From positions 448-64,447 of the forward strand of contig DPHD01000073.1 in NCBI GenBank assembly GCA_003523085.1: a DNA stretch of 64,000 bases. The letters run 5' to 3'. The notes beneath the pieces are model-generated. The model saw only the letters and a program-made list of their open reading frames with translations. It was not told where the DNA came from and searched no databases. Origin of the DNA: Oceanospirillaceae bacterium. Its GTDB lineage: Bacteria; Pseudomonadota; Gammaproteobacteria; Pseudomonadales; Balneatricaceae. The position numbers and the translations under genes were made by a program. Position 1 is the stretch's first letter, and every line of letters starts with the position of its first letter. Below are positions 8,573 to 17,116 of this stretch, in pieces.

Positions 8573-9570
8573 ATCGCCTGTGGTTTTGGTTACTGATGGC
8601 CAGCTTGTTGGTGATTGGGTTGGGCACTTACGGTGCGGCACGTCAGGTTCAGGTTTGGTTGTACCAACCTCTGCCGTTAACCCAGCCCGTGATTGTTAGC
8701 ATTGCCCCGGGTTCTGGACTTAGCGGTGTGAGTAAGAAGCTGTTTGCAGCAGGCGTGATTGCCCATGCCGAAAGTTTTAAGTATTACGCCAAATGGCGTC
8801 AGTTAGATCGGCACATTAAGGCGGGCGAATATCAATTTAGCGGGGCCCCCAATAGTGTTGAAATATTGGCCCAACTAGTCACAGGCAAGGTATTGGAATA
8901 CCAATTTACCGTGCCCGAAGGCCTAACCTACAAAGATTTTATCGACCTATTGGTTCAGCATCCGGCTATGGTGGATAAATCAGTCCCCGAAACCAGTGAT
9001 TGGATGCCGCTTTTACATAGCCGCTGGAGTCACCCTGAAGGGTTATTATTCCCGTCTACCTACCGTTTTGCGCGCCACAACGAGCCTATCGACATTATTC
9101 GGCAAGCGTATATGCAACAACAAGAAATATTACAGCAGGCCTGGGCACAAAGGGCGCCCGACTTACCTTATAAAACGCCTTATGAGGCCTTGATTATGGC
9201 GTCCATTATTGAAAAGGAAACGGGCCAAGCCAGTGAACGTACTACCATTGCCGGTGTATTTGTTCGTCGCTTACAAAAAGGCATGAAATTACAAACTGAC
9301 CCCACTGTGATTTATGGTATGGGAGAGGCTTTTGACGGTAACATTAGGCGTAAGGATTTAACCCAAGATACACCCTACAATACCTATGTACACAAAGGTT
9401 TGCCGCCCACGCCTATCGCTTTGCCTGGCAAGGCGGCCATAGAAGCCGCATTACATCCGGCTGCAGGCTTGAGTTTGTTTTTTGTTGCCAAGGGAGACGG
9501 TAGCCATGTGTTTGCGCAAACCTACCCAGAACACCAGGCCAATGTACGTAAGTATCAGCTAAAACAGTAA
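8566..9570 (+). CDS. mltG: Endolytic murein transglycosylase MltG (YceG)
   Basis: Inner-membrane enzyme that cuts nascent peptidoglycan and is thought to end glycan strand polymerisation. It has one N-terminal membrane anchor (LWFWLLMASLLVIGLG) and then a LysM-like part and the YceG domain. The catalytic Glu lies in IMASIIEKETG, with the expected LQTDPTVIYG just after. I chose the ATG at 8566, which gives 334 aa (E. coli 340), over a GTG at 8485 that would add 27 polar residues and overlap pabC by 88 bp. It is coupled to pabC by the ATGTTAA overlap. Confidence 0.94.
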   Translation: MLNRLWFWLLMASLLVIGLGTYGAARQVQVWLYQPLPLTQPVIVSIAPGSGLSGVSKKLFAAGVIAHAESFKYYAKWRQLDRHIKAGEYQFSGAPNSVEILAQLVTGKVLEYQFTVPEGLTYKDFIDLLVQHPAMVDKSVPETSDWMPLLHSRWSHPEGLLFPSTYRFARHNEPIDIIRQAYMQQQEILQQAWAQRAPDLPYKTPYEALIMASIIEKETGQASERTTIAGVFVRRLQKGMKLQTDPTVIYGMGEAFDGNIRRKDLTQDTPYNTYVHKGLPPTPIALPGKAAIEAALHPAAGLSLFFVAKGDGSHVFAQTYPEHQANVRKYQLKQ

Positions 9571-9579
9571 GAGAGATTC

Positions 9580-10251
9580 ATGCCTCTATCGACACCAACT
9601 CCAGCCCCACATTCAGCTCGCTTTATCTCAATAGAGGGCGGTGAGGGTGCTGGTAAATCCACCAGTATTAATTACCTTAAGCAATGCTTGTTTAATGCAG
9701 GTATCGATTGCGTACACACCCGAGAGCCCGGCGGCACACCTATGGCAGAGGATATTCGTGGGTTGTTGTTGGCCCATCGTGACGAAAGCGTTGATCCCTA
9801 TACTGAGTTATTACTCATGTTTGCCGCCAGGCGCCAACATGTACAGCAGGTCATACGCCCAGCATTGGTGGCGGGCAAGTGGGTTATCTGTGATCGTTTT
9901 ACCGACGCATCTTTTGCCTATCAAGGCGCAGGACGAGGCTTGGATAGCGACTTTATCACTAGCCTTAAGCAGTGCGTGCATGGTGATTTAAACCCTCATA
10001 TGACCTTGCTGTTCGACATAGATGTGGCCACCGGAATGGACCGGGCTGGTAAACGCTCGAGCTTTGATCGCATTGAAAAAGAGGCTTTGAGTTTTTTTGA
10101 GCGTGTGAGGCAGGGTTACTTATCTCAAGCGCTGGCCGAACCAGAACGTTATAAAGTGGTTGATGCAGGGCAAAGCATTGAACAGGTTGAGGCTCAGTTG
10201 GATGTTTATTTGGCACCACTTATTGAGTCTACAACAGCAGGTAGCCCATGA
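9580..10251 (+). CDS. tmk: Thymidylate kinase
   Basis: Phosphorylates dTMP to dTDP with ATP. The P-loop GGEGAGKST is at about residues 20-28, HTREPGGTP is the DR/E-type substrate motif, and CDRFTDASFAYQGAGRG carries the conserved DRY-like substrate site. The length is 223 aa against 213 in E. coli, owing to a longer N-terminus. An AAGAGA site lies before the ATG. Its stop overlaps the holB start by 4 bp (ATGA), so the two are translationally coupled. Confidence 0.96.
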   Translation: MPLSTPTPAPHSARFISIEGGEGAGKSTSINYLKQCLFNAGIDCVHTREPGGTPMAEDIRGLLLAHRDESVDPYTELLLMFAARRQHVQQVIRPALVAGKWVICDRFTDASFAYQGAGRGLDSDFITSLKQCVHGDLNPHMTLLFDIDVATGMDRAGKRSSFDRIEKEALSFFERVRQGYLSQALAEPERYKVVDAGQSIEQVEAQLDVYLAPLIESTTAGSP

Positions 10252-11252
10252 GTCAAACCATTAACAACTACCCTTGGCACAGCGCCCAGTGGCGTCAAGT
10301 GATCAATATGGTTGAACAAAAACGATTGCCTCACGCATTACTGATCGGGGGTGTGCCGGGCTTGGGTAAGTTAGCTTTTGTGCGGCGCTTAGCAGCAACC
10401 TTAGTGTGTCAACAACCCATTGAAGGTGACGCGTGCGGGCAGTGTAAATCGTGCCAGTTAATGGCCGCCAGCAGTCACCCTGACTTTACGCAGTTGCAGC
10501 CAGAAGAGATAGGCAAGGCCATTGTGGTTGATGCGGTTCGTAAATTACAAAACAAGTTAGCCAATACGGCTCAGCAGGGTGGCGCTCGGGTAGTGATTAT
10601 CAATGGTGCCACCGACCTCAATCTGAATGCGGCTAATGCACTACTTAAGCAGCTGGAAGAACCCGGTGACAACTGTTACTTTTTATTGTTGCACCAGTGG
10701 CCTAAGGCGGTATTAGCAACTATTACCAGCCGTTGCCAAAAGCTAGACCTCGCCGTGCCTGCTAACGCCGAAGCGGTATCTTGGTTAAGCCCACACATGG
10801 ATGCGGAAACAGCACGCCAGGTGTTGCAATTAGCCAACGGCGCGCCGCTGCATGGGTTGGAATTATTTGAACAAAAGGCCCACCAAGTTAGGCGTCAAAT
10901 GTTAGTCCAACTGACAGCTATTCTGCGTGGCCAACAAACCAGTCTTGAAGTGGCACAGAGTTGGCAAAAGCTACCCCTGACCCAAGCTTTCACTTGGTGG
11001 ATAGAGTGGCTTAACGATTTAGTGAAGCTCAAACTCACACAAGACAGCAGTTATATTATTAACACAGACCTGCTTAAATTGTTACAAGCCGTAGCCCAGC
11101 GCAGTGATATTGCAGCGGTTTATCAACTCTTGGATGCAGTGACCCAACAACTTAATTATGTTCACCAACGCCGTAATCTCAATCCACAGATGGTGTGCGA
11201 AGCATTGCTTAATGAGTGGTATTTGTTAGTGCGTTCTGGAGCTAAACAGTGA
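10248..11252 (+). CDS. holB: DNA polymerase III subunit delta prime
   Basis: Clamp-loader subunit of DNA polymerase III. The N-terminal AAA+-like domain has HALLIGGVPGLGKLAF, a modified P-loop, and the zinc-binding cysteines of CGQCKSCQLMAASSHPD; NAANALLKQLEEPG is the family's sensor-region signature. At 334 aa it matches E. coli HolB. It is coupled by 4 bp overlaps to tmk upstream and to the tatD-family gene downstream. The pilZ gene often found between holB and tatD in pseudomonads is absent. Confidence 0.95.
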   Translation: MSQTINNYPWHSAQWRQVINMVEQKRLPHALLIGGVPGLGKLAFVRRLAATLVCQQPIEGDACGQCKSCQLMAASSHPDFTQLQPEEIGKAIVVDAVRKLQNKLANTAQQGGARVVIINGATDLNLNAANALLKQLEEPGDNCYFLLLHQWPKAVLATITSRCQKLDLAVPANAEAVSWLSPHMDAETARQVLQLANGAPLHGLELFEQKAHQVRRQMLVQLTAILRGQQTSLEVAQSWQKLPLTQAFTWWIEWLNDLVKLKLTQDSSYIINTDLLKLLQAVAQRSDIAAVYQLLDAVTQQLNYVHQRRNLNPQMVCEALLNEWYLLVRSGAKQ

Positions 11253-12019
11253 TTATCGATTCCCATTGCCACCTTGATAAACTTGATACTAGCCATTACC
11301 CCGACGGCCTAGCAGGACTGATTGCAGCGGCCCAAGCCGATGGTGTCTCACAAATGCTCTGCATTGGCGTAGATACCCAACAGTTTGCACCCATGATGGC
11401 TCAAATTGAACCCTATGATTTTATTCATGCGTCGGCGGGACTGCACCCTTTAGGGGTAAAGGAACTCAGTAGTCTGGCATTGCTAGAGCAACAGGCACGG
11501 CATAAAAAGGTTGTGGCGATCGGTGAAACTGGGTTGGATTACTTTTATCAACAAGACAATGCAGCCCTGCAGCAACAAGCATTTGCCGCCCATTTAGACC
11601 TGGCTAGGCAGCTTAAAAAGCCCGTTATCGTACACACCCGAGATGCCAAAGCAGATACCTTGGCAATGTTGAGAGATAAAGCAGACCTTGAAGTTGGCGG
11701 CGTGATTCATTGTTTCACCGAAGATTGGGCCATGGCTAAAGCTTGTTTGGACTTGGGTTTCTATATCTCTATTTCTGGTATCGTCACCTTTAACAATGCC
11801 AAGGCCTTGCGCGAGGTGGTGAAAAAGCTACCTATGGAGCAATTGTTAGTAGAAACTGACTCGCCATACCTAACACCAGCGCCCCACCGTGGCCAACAAA
11901 ACGAACCTAAGCATGTGCGCCTGGTGGCGCAATACGTGGCCGATTTGAAAGGCGTTTCGTTAGCGCAACTGGCGGCTCAAACAAGTCAAAACTTTGCAGA
12001 TCTTTTTATGCTTAGTTAA
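11249..12019 (+). CDS. TatD-family metal-dependent hydrolase (YcfH type)
   Basis: TIM-barrel metal-dependent nuclease family, usually annotated as TatD or YcfH DNase; the true substrate is uncertain. Metal ligands are visible in DSHCHLD near the N-terminus, the Glu of AIGETGLDY, the His of VHTRDAKAD, the His of GVIHCFTED, and the Asp of LVETDSPYLTPAPHRG. The start is a GTG overlapping the holB stop (GTGA). The size of 256 aa is normal. It ends the run that begins at fabF. Confidence 0.93.
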   Translation: MIIDSHCHLDKLDTSHYPDGLAGLIAAAQADGVSQMLCIGVDTQQFAPMMAQIEPYDFIHASAGLHPLGVKELSSLALLEQQARHKKVVAIGETGLDYFYQQDNAALQQQAFAAHLDLARQLKKPVIVHTRDAKADTLAMLRDKADLEVGGVIHCFTEDWAMAKACLDLGFYISISGIVTFNNAKALREVVKKLPMEQLLVETDSPYLTPAPHRGQQNEPKHVRLVAQYVADLKGVSLAQLAAQTSQNFADLFMLS

Positions 12020-12043
12020 ATAGGCATAGCCTTTGCTTCATTT

Positions 12044-12086
12044 TATGACTATTATGGCCCCTATAGTCATAGATCGACTGATCTAT
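12044..12086. promoter_or_regulatory. Two overlapping inverted repeats before the TetR gene (candidate operator)
   Basis: TATGACTAT (12044-12052) and ATAGTCATA (12063-12071) form a perfect 9 bp inverted repeat with a 10 bp spacer. Overlapping it, ATAGATC-gact-GATCTAT (12069-12086) has perfect 7 bp arms. There is no T-run, so terminators are unlikely. The position 29-71 bp before a TetR start suggests an autoregulatory operator, which is inference. Confidence 0.55.
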
Positions 12087-12114
12087 TGATACCACTTTGT
12101 AAGGTCATAATTGT

Positions 12115-12840
12115 ATGAATTGGGGCATTGCTGCAAAACCAAAAATTCCAGCCTACTTTCCGCGCGAAAAAGAAAACCGCAAAGTGCGTGAGTTTAAGCG
12201 TCGCGAAGAAGAAATTCTTGAAACGGCGTTAGTGCTGTTTCGTAGCCACGGCGAAGACAAAGTTACGGTAGAGATGATTGCCGATAACGTCGGCATAGGC
12301 AAAGGCACTATCTACAAACACTTTAAGTCTAAGTCTGACATTTATATTTGTTTACTCATCAGTTATGAACACCAATTAGCGAGTTTATTAGCCACCAAAG
12401 ACTTCTCCGATCCTGAGTCAATTTGGCGTAGCTACTTTGAATTTCGTATGAACGATCCAGAACAGGCCTTATTGTTTGATCGATTGGAAGATCGCCTGGT
12501 TAAGGGTGAGGAATACGAAAGCGAAATTGCTGAGGTGCATCTAATTCGCAACCAAAACATGCAAGTTTTGGCGAGTTTAGTGGAAAAGCGCATTGCCTCG
12601 GGCAAGTTGGAGCAGGTGCCTGCGTATTACCATTTATCAGCCTCGTGGGCGCTTGTTCATGGCGCTCTTGCGCTGCACGATTCGGGTTTCTTTAAAGAAT
12701 TTATTCAAGATCGAGAAGCTTTTTTCGAATTTTTAATGCAGATCGGTATGCGTATGGGTAATCGTGGCCAAAGCGGTTTTAGCGACACAACTAAACCCCG
12801 TAAGAATACAATCACTGGTGATCCCAGTGTGGCCGAATAA
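12115..12840 (+). CDS. TetR/AcrR-family transcriptional regulator
   Basis: The N-terminal helix-turn-helix region (residues about 27-75) reads VTVEMIADNVGIGKGTIYKHFKSK, a textbook TetR recognition motif. It follows a 25-residue basic N-terminal extension beginning MNWGIAAKPKIPAYFPREKE. The rest is a helical ligand domain of unknown specificity. The protein has 241 aa, longer than the usual 190-220 because of both tails. It is 5 bp upstream of the DUF1285 gene, with upp 20 bp further, so the three may form one unit. Perfect inverted repeats lie just upstream. It does not look like PsrA, FabR or BetI to me. Confidence 0.9.
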   Translation: MNWGIAAKPKIPAYFPREKENRKVREFKRREEEILETALVLFRSHGEDKVTVEMIADNVGIGKGTIYKHFKSKSDIYICLLISYEHQLASLLATKDFSDPESIWRSYFEFRMNDPEQALLFDRLEDRLVKGEEYESEIAEVHLIRNQNMQVLASLVEKRIASGKLEQVPAYYHLSASWALVHGALALHDSGFFKEFIQDREAFFEFLMQIGMRMGNRGQSGFSDTTKPRKNTITGDPSVAE

Positions 12841-12845
12841 GCGCC

Positions 12846-13385
12846 ATGTTGGATGACCTCATCAAACAAGCCCAACAGATACCAGATTACCCGCTGGCGA
12901 GTTGGACCCCCGAATTTAAGGGCGACATGGACCTTGTTGTTGAGGCCAATGGTACTTGGATACACCAAGGCCAACCCATTGTTAAAACCAAGATTATGCA
13001 GCTGTTCTCACGCCTGCTCCAGCGTCAAAACAGTGGCGATTATTGGCTGATGACGCCGGTAGAGGCGTTTTCTATCACCGTTGAAGACTTACCGTTCACC
13101 ATAGTTTCAGCAGATCAAACGACGGTTGATACCGTTGCGCAGTGGCAATTTACCAGCAACTGCGGTGATCAAATTTGTTTGCTAAGCCCAAACCAATTGC
13201 AAGTGACCCTAGATGAATTGGGCCAACCTCAGCCGCAGCTGTTGGTGCGAGACGGTTTGTGGGCGCGTATCAGTCGCTCGGTATTTTTTCAATTGGCCAT
13301 GGCCTGTGACACTGTACAGACCAAAACCGGCCCCCGTGCCATATTAGTTAGCGCTGGAGTTAAGTACGATTTTGGCGCCATTTAG
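12846..13385 (+). CDS. DUF1285 family protein
   Basis: A 179-residue cytoplasmic protein of the DUF1285 family, whose function is not established. The N-terminal part has the family's [26 protein letters not shown] pattern, followed by [20 protein letters not shown] and a C-terminal [18 protein letters not shown]. It has no signal peptide or membrane segment. It lies 5 bp after the TetR gene, and this neighbourhood suggests that the regulator and DUF1285 act together. Family assignment is from remembered pattern. Confidence 0.85.
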   Translation: MLDDLIKQAQQIPDYPLASWTPEFKGDMDLVVEANGTWIHQGQPIVKTKIMQLFSRLLQRQNSGDYWLMTPVEAFSITVEDLPFTIVSADQTTVDTVAQWQFTSNCGDQICLLSPNQLQVTLDELGQPQPQLLVRDGLWARISRSVFFQLAMACDTVQTKTGPRAILVSAGVKYDFGAI

Positions 13386-13405
13386 CTTTAACAAGGGTTT
13401 TAATT

Positions 13406-14035
13406 ATGTCTGTTCATGCAATACATCATCCGTTGGTCGCCCACAAGTTAGCTTTATTACGTAAGTCTGGCGTCAGCACTAAACAGTTTCGCGAACTGGC
13501 TAATGAAGTGGCGAGTTTGTTAACCTACGAAGCGACCCGCTCATTAGGCCTGGAAAATGTAACCATTGATGGCTGGCAAGGATCACCTATTGACGTGCAA
13601 ATGTTGGCCGGCAAAAAATTAACCATTGTACCTATATTGCGCGCAGGTTTAGGGATGCTAGACGGTGTAATGCAGTTGGTGCCCAATGCCAAGGTCAGTG
13701 TTGTAGGGCTCTACCGTAACGAACAAACGTTAGAGCCGGTGGCTTACTTTGATAAAATCATTGCTGATGTGGATCAGCGTATGGCTTTGATTATAGACCC
13801 CATGCTGGCTACCGGCGGCACTTTGTTAGCGACCATCGATTTACTCAAGCAAAAGGGTTGTAAAAATATAGTGGGGTTGTTTTTGGTGGCCTCACCCGAA
13901 GGTCTTGAACGAGTGCATGAGTTGCATCCAGAAATAGATCTGTATGTCGCTGCGGTGGATGACTGCCTTAACGAGCAGGGTTACATATTGCCTGGTTTAG
14001 GCGACGCCGGAGATAAAATATTTGGTACTAAATAG
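13406..14035 (+). CDS. upp: Uracil phosphoribosyltransferase
   Basis: Salvages uracil to UMP with PRPP. The type I phosphoribosyltransferase PRPP loop appears as [12 protein letters not shown], preceded by [13 protein letters not shown], and the uracil-binding tail [17 protein letters not shown] is present. It is 209 aa, the same length class as E. coli Upp (208). It begins 20 bp after the DUF1285 gene. An imperfect inverted repeat of about 70 bp follows, between upp and the convergent ETF-QO gene. Confidence 0.97.
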   Translation: MSVHAIHHPLVAHKLALLRKSGVSTKQFRELANEVASLLTYEATRSLGLENVTIDGWQGSPIDVQMLAGKKLTIVPILRAGLGMLDGVMQLVPNAKVSVVGLYRNEQTLEPVAYFDKIIADVDQRMALIIDPMLATGGTLLATIDLLKQKGCKNIVGLFLVASPEGLERVHELHPEIDLYVAAVDDCLNEQGYILPGLGDAGDKIFGTK

Positions 14036-14042
14036 CGGGCAT

Positions 14043-14114
14043 ACCGTCATTCCGGACTTGATTCGGAATCTCAGCCAAATCGCAGAGATCCTGAATCAAG
14101 CATAGGATGACGGT
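14043..14114. repeat. Dispersed-type inverted repeat between convergent upp and ETF-QO
   Basis: The left arm carries CCGTCATTCCGGACTTGATT followed by CGGAATCTC. The right arm carries GAGATCCTGAATCAAG and then GGATGACGG. Outer parts (ACCGTCAT with ATGACGGT) and inner parts (CTTGATTC with GAATCAAG) pair over a 72 bp imperfect palindrome. The GTCATTCCGGACTTGAT..GGAATCT theme resembles extragenic palindromes I recall from several proteobacterial genomes. It is likely a bidirectional transcript end and a repeat copy. Only one copy is in this window. Confidence 0.75.
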
Positions 14115-14120
14115 CGATCA

Positions 14121-15773
14121 TTACATGTTCGGGTAGTTAGGTCCACCGGCACCTTCAGGCACCACCCAGGTGATGTTCTGACTCGGGTCTTTAATATCAC
14201 ACGTCTTACAATGCACACAGTTTTGGCTATTGATTTGGAATTTTTTGACGCCGTCTTCGGCTTCAATAATTTCGTAAACCCCGGCAGGGCAGTAGCGCTG
14301 AGCGGGTTCGTCCCATAGGCTTAGGTTAATGCCTAAAGGCAGGCTGTTATCCTTAAGTTTCAGATGGCATGGTTGATCTTCTTCATGGTTGGTACCAGAA
14401 AGAAATACTGATGACAGTTTGTCAAAGCTAATCACACCATCGGGTTTTGGGTAATCAATCTTAGGCATGTCCGCAGCAGGTTTAAGTTGCGCGTGGTCAG
14501 GCGTATTATCTTTTAGAGAAATGGGCAACTTGCCACCAAAGATATTTTGGTCAATCCAGTTAAACGAACCACCCAGCCACATACCAAACTTGTGCATAGC
14601 CGCGCCAAAGTTACGCGCCTTATAAAGCTCCTCATGTAACCAAGACTGCTTAAAATTATCGCCGTAATTAGTTAGGTCTTGTTTGCCTTCATCGCCATTA
14701 GAAATCGCTTCGAACAAAGTTTCTGCCGCTAACATGCCCGACTTCATTGCCGTATGGCTGCCTTTGATTTTAGCAAAGTTCATGGTGCCGGCGTCGCAAC
14801 CAATGATTAACGCGCCAGGCAAGCTCATTTTAGGTAAGGCAAAAAGGCCGCCTTTCTCTACTGCACGTGCGCCGTAGGAAACTCGCGTACCGCCTTCTAA
14901 GTATTGTTTTAATACCGGGTGGTGCTTGAGGCGCTGGAATTCATCAAATGGGCTCAGGTGTGGGTTGTCGTAGCTTAGGTCGATGATTAAACCAACAGTG
15001 ACCTGGTTGTTGTCACCGTGATAAAGGAAAAACCCACCGTTAGCCCCTTTCGTTAAAGGCCAACCCGAGCCATGTACCACAAGGCCTGGTTGATGCTTAG
15101 CTGGGTCGATGTCCCACAGCTCTTTGATGCCGATACCGTAATGTTGGCTAGTGGCACCTTGGTCTAGGTCAAACTGTTCAATCAGTTGCTTGCCCAAATG
15201 ACCGCGGCAACCTTCGGCAAAAACGGTGTATTTTGCATGTAATTCCATGCCTTGCATGTAGCCATCTTTTTCTTCACCGGCCTCGCTCACACCCATGTTA
15301 CCTGTGGCAATGCCTTTCACGCTGCCGTCTTCGTGGTAGAGGATTTCGGCAGCTGCAAAGCCTGGAAATACTTCGGCCCCTAGATTTTCGGCTTGCTCGG
15401 CTAACCAGCGGCAAACATTACCTAAACTAACGATGTAGTTGCCTTCGTTGTGCATAGGTTTTGGGATGGCGAAGTTAGGCATACATAAACCACCAGTGGC
15501 ACTGGTCAAAATGTGCATTTCGTCTTTCACAACGGGGGCTGTTAGGGGAGCGCCCATAGTCTGCCAATCTGAAAATAGCTCATTCAGGGCAGTCGGTTCT
15601 AAGATTGCACCTGACAGAATGTGCGCACCGACTTCCGAACCTTTCTCAACCACGCAAACGCTAAGCTCTTGTTGTTTGGCTTGAGCTAACTGTAACAGCT
15701 TACAAGCGGTCGCTAAGCCCGACGGGCCAGCACCAACGATGACAACATCGAATTCCATTGATTCACGTTCCAC
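14121..15773 (-). CDS. Electron transfer flavoprotein-ubiquinone oxidoreductase (ETF-QO)
   Basis: Membrane-associated FAD and [4Fe-4S] enzyme passing electrons from reduced ETF (fatty-acid and amino-acid oxidation) to ubiquinone. The N-terminal dinucleotide fold is DVVIVGAGPSGLATA. The C-terminal ferredoxin-like part has CPAGVYE, then NCVHCKTCDIKDPSQNI, giving the four cluster cysteines. At 550 aa it is a normal length. The start may be the ATG at 15773 or a second ATG five codons later (MEFDVV). No etfAB is nearby. Upstream DNA has an 8 bp inverted repeat (15808-15833) and a 13 bp palindrome (15891-15903). Confidence 0.95.
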   Translation of the reverse strand: MERESMEFDVVIVGAGPSGLATACKLLQLAQAKQQELSVCVVEKGSEVGAHILSGAILEPTALNELFSDWQTMGAPLTAPVVKDEMHILTSATGGLCMPNFAIPKPMHNEGNYIVSLGNVCRWLAEQAENLGAEVFPGFAAAEILYHEDGSVKGIATGNMGVSEAGEEKDGYMQGMELHAKYTVFAEGCRGHLGKQLIEQFDLDQGATSQHYGIGIKELWDIDPAKHQPGLVVHGSGWPLTKGANGGFFLYHGDNNQVTVGLIIDLSYDNPHLSPFDEFQRLKHHPVLKQYLEGGTRVSYGARAVEKGGLFALPKMSLPGALIIGCDAGTMNFAKIKGSHTAMKSGMLAAETLFEAISNGDEGKQDLTNYGDNFKQSWLHEELYKARNFGAAMHKFGMWLGGSFNWIDQNIFGGKLPISLKDNTPDHAQLKPAADMPKIDYPKPDGVISFDKLSSVFLSGTNHEEDQPCHLKLKDNSLPLGINLSLWDEPAQRYCPAGVYEIIEAEDGVKKFQINSQNCVHCKTCDIKDPSQNITWVVPEGAGGPNYPNM

Positions 15774-15807
15774 TACACTTCCTCTTATCTATGATGATGA
15801 CGAAACA

Positions 15808-15833
15808 GCCACTTTATCTGTGCTCAAAGTGGC
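15808..15833. promoter_or_regulatory. Perfect 8 bp inverted repeat in the ETF-QO leader
   Basis: GCCACTTT (15808-15815) and AAAGTGGC (15826-15833) flank a 10 nt loop, 35-60 bp upstream of the ETF-QO ATG. It could be an operator or an RNA hairpin in the leader. No known consensus recognised. Confidence 0.4.
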
Positions 15834-15890
15834 CTACTGTTCATATACCGACTTATTCTGGCCCTTCTTTAACATAGATTCAATCAATAC

Positions 15891-15903
15891 CGTCGAGTCG
15901 ACG
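15891..15903. promoter_or_regulatory. 13 bp perfect palindrome upstream of ETF-QO
   Basis: CGTCGA-G-TCGACG is a perfect palindrome standing out in AT-rich intergenic DNA between divergent genes. It could serve either the ETF-QO gene or the unknown gene on the other side. Function is inferred from symmetry alone. Confidence 0.35.
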
Positions 15904-16020
15904 TGAGTTAATCTTGCTTGGGGTTCTTTTGTGCTAATAGTTTTGTTGTATAGGGCTGTGATTTGTTAGACTGTAGTGAACCTATGCCGTACCCCTATTA
16001 CTCAGCGATACTTCTCATTT

Positions 16021-16467
16021 ATGCACATTGAAATTAAACCTTCGGTTACCCAACAACAAGTCCACGACCAATTACGTCAATGCAGGGCGGGGGATCGGGT
16101 GCATTGTCTTGACGTGGGTCAGTTCTTGTTGTGTAAACGGTTGCTGGAACAATGGCGCTGGGGTGATGTTCTGTTACTGATGATGGATGAGCAAAAAAAA
16201 GTTCTTAAACAATATAAATATCGCCCCCCAGCCCACGACGAAATACCCCGTGAACGTTTAGTTAGGGATCAAGAACAAGTGGTGTACGCCCTAGAGAAGG
16301 TATTTGCCCACTGCCACAAGGTGGGCTTGAAAGTGGTGTCTTTTAGTGATGGCCTAGTGGTGGTGCCCACCACATTGGCAGACGATCCCTTAGCTTTGTG
16401 TTCGGCCTCGGCGCTGGGGATCAATGACTATGAGACTTACGTCACCTTTGCCGAGCAAGTTGAGTAA
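16021..16467 (+). CDS. Hypothetical protein of 148 aa
   Basis: I do not recognise a family. The protein begins MHIEIKPSVTQQQVHDQLRQ and is soluble-looking, with no signal peptide or membrane helix. A basic central stretch (KKVLKQYKYRPP) is followed by RERLVRDQEQVVYALEKVF and an acidic C-terminus. The start is uncertain: a GTG at 15976 would add 15 residues, and neither start has a clear ribosome site. Codon use looks like its neighbours, and a shared terminator separates it from convergent hpf. I treat it as a real gene because it is a long frame in otherwise empty DNA. Confidence 0.65.
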   Translation: MHIEIKPSVTQQQVHDQLRQCRAGDRVHCLDVGQFLLCKRLLEQWRWGDVLLLMMDEQKKVLKQYKYRPPAHDEIPRERLVRDQEQVVYALEKVFAHCHKVGLKVVSFSDGLVVVPTTLADDPLALCSASALGINDYETYVTFAEQVE

Positions 16468-16490
16468 CAAAAAACAGTCAAAACAGAAAC

Positions 16491-16519
16491 AAAAAAGGCA
16501 CCTTGTAAGTGCCTTTTTT
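16491..16519. terminator. Bidirectional terminator between the unknown gene and hpf
   Basis: AAAAAAGGCAC and GTGCCTTTTTT form an 11 bp stem with a 7 nt loop. The A-run and T-run allow termination on both strands, fitting the convergent genes on either side. Confidence 0.88.
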
Positions 16520-16533
16520 GTTGGGTAGATAGG

Positions 16534-16884
16534 TTAAGCGACTTCTTCTTCGAGGTCGTCCGGCGGCAAGCGCATGCCTTTATCTATGCCTTTTCGGGTT
16601 TGAGTCTTGGACTTGGCTTTTTGTAACTGAGTTTCAATTTTTGAGCTTAGTGAGTCGATGGCACTAAACATATTATCGCCTTTGGCTTTGGCAAATATTT
16701 CGTGGCCGGTGTCTAAGTGTAATGTGGCTTCGGCAAGGTCTTGGCTGCCGTCTTTGTCGATGGTGACTTGAATGTTGGTGATATGATCGAAGTGGCTTTC
16801 ATTTTTCTGCAGCTTGGCCATAATACGTTGTTTTATGGCGTCGGTGGCTTTAGTGTCGTGTCGAGCAGTAATGTTCATTTGCAT
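16534..16884 (-). CDS. hpf: Ribosome hibernation promoting factor, short HPF/RaiA family
   Basis: Small protein that binds the 30S decoding region and supports ribosome hibernation in slow growth. From the ATG at 16884 it is 116 aa and starts MQMNITARHDTKATDAIK. It contains the S30AE core with HITNIQVTIDKDG and AEATLHLDTGHEIFAKAKGDN. I rejected a start 20 codons upstream because AAGGAA sits directly before the chosen ATG and family members start here. It has no long C-terminal dimerisation domain. It stands alone, not in an rpoN operon. Confidence 0.92.
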   Translation of the reverse strand: MQMNITARHDTKATDAIKQRIMAKLQKNESHFDHITNIQVTIDKDGSQDLAEATLHLDTGHEIFAKAKGDNMFSAIDSLSSKIETQLQKAKSKTQTRKGIDKGMRLPPDDLEEEVA

Positions 16885-17116
16885 AATCGATTCCTTGTTT
16901 CGAGTAGTTATATAAGTGTGTTGTAATAAAAGTTGGGCCCTCATTGCAGTAACGGTTATAGTGGTTGTGGCCTAAGCACTGATGCAATGTAACAATACAC
17001 TTATGCTGCGGCTACACTTTTAATAGAACACAAGTGCGCAAGGAATGAAAGCGAATTTGTATGCTCCAATGCAAATAGTTGACACCATTATTAGTTACTA
17101 AGAAAAGGCGGTTGAG

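Noticed and set aside
12115..12840. TetR gene as PsrA, the regulator of the palindrome at 33762
   Set aside because: Its helix-turn-helix and N-terminal extension do not resemble PsrA as I remember it, and its own upstream repeats are different from the CAAAC/GTTTG motif.
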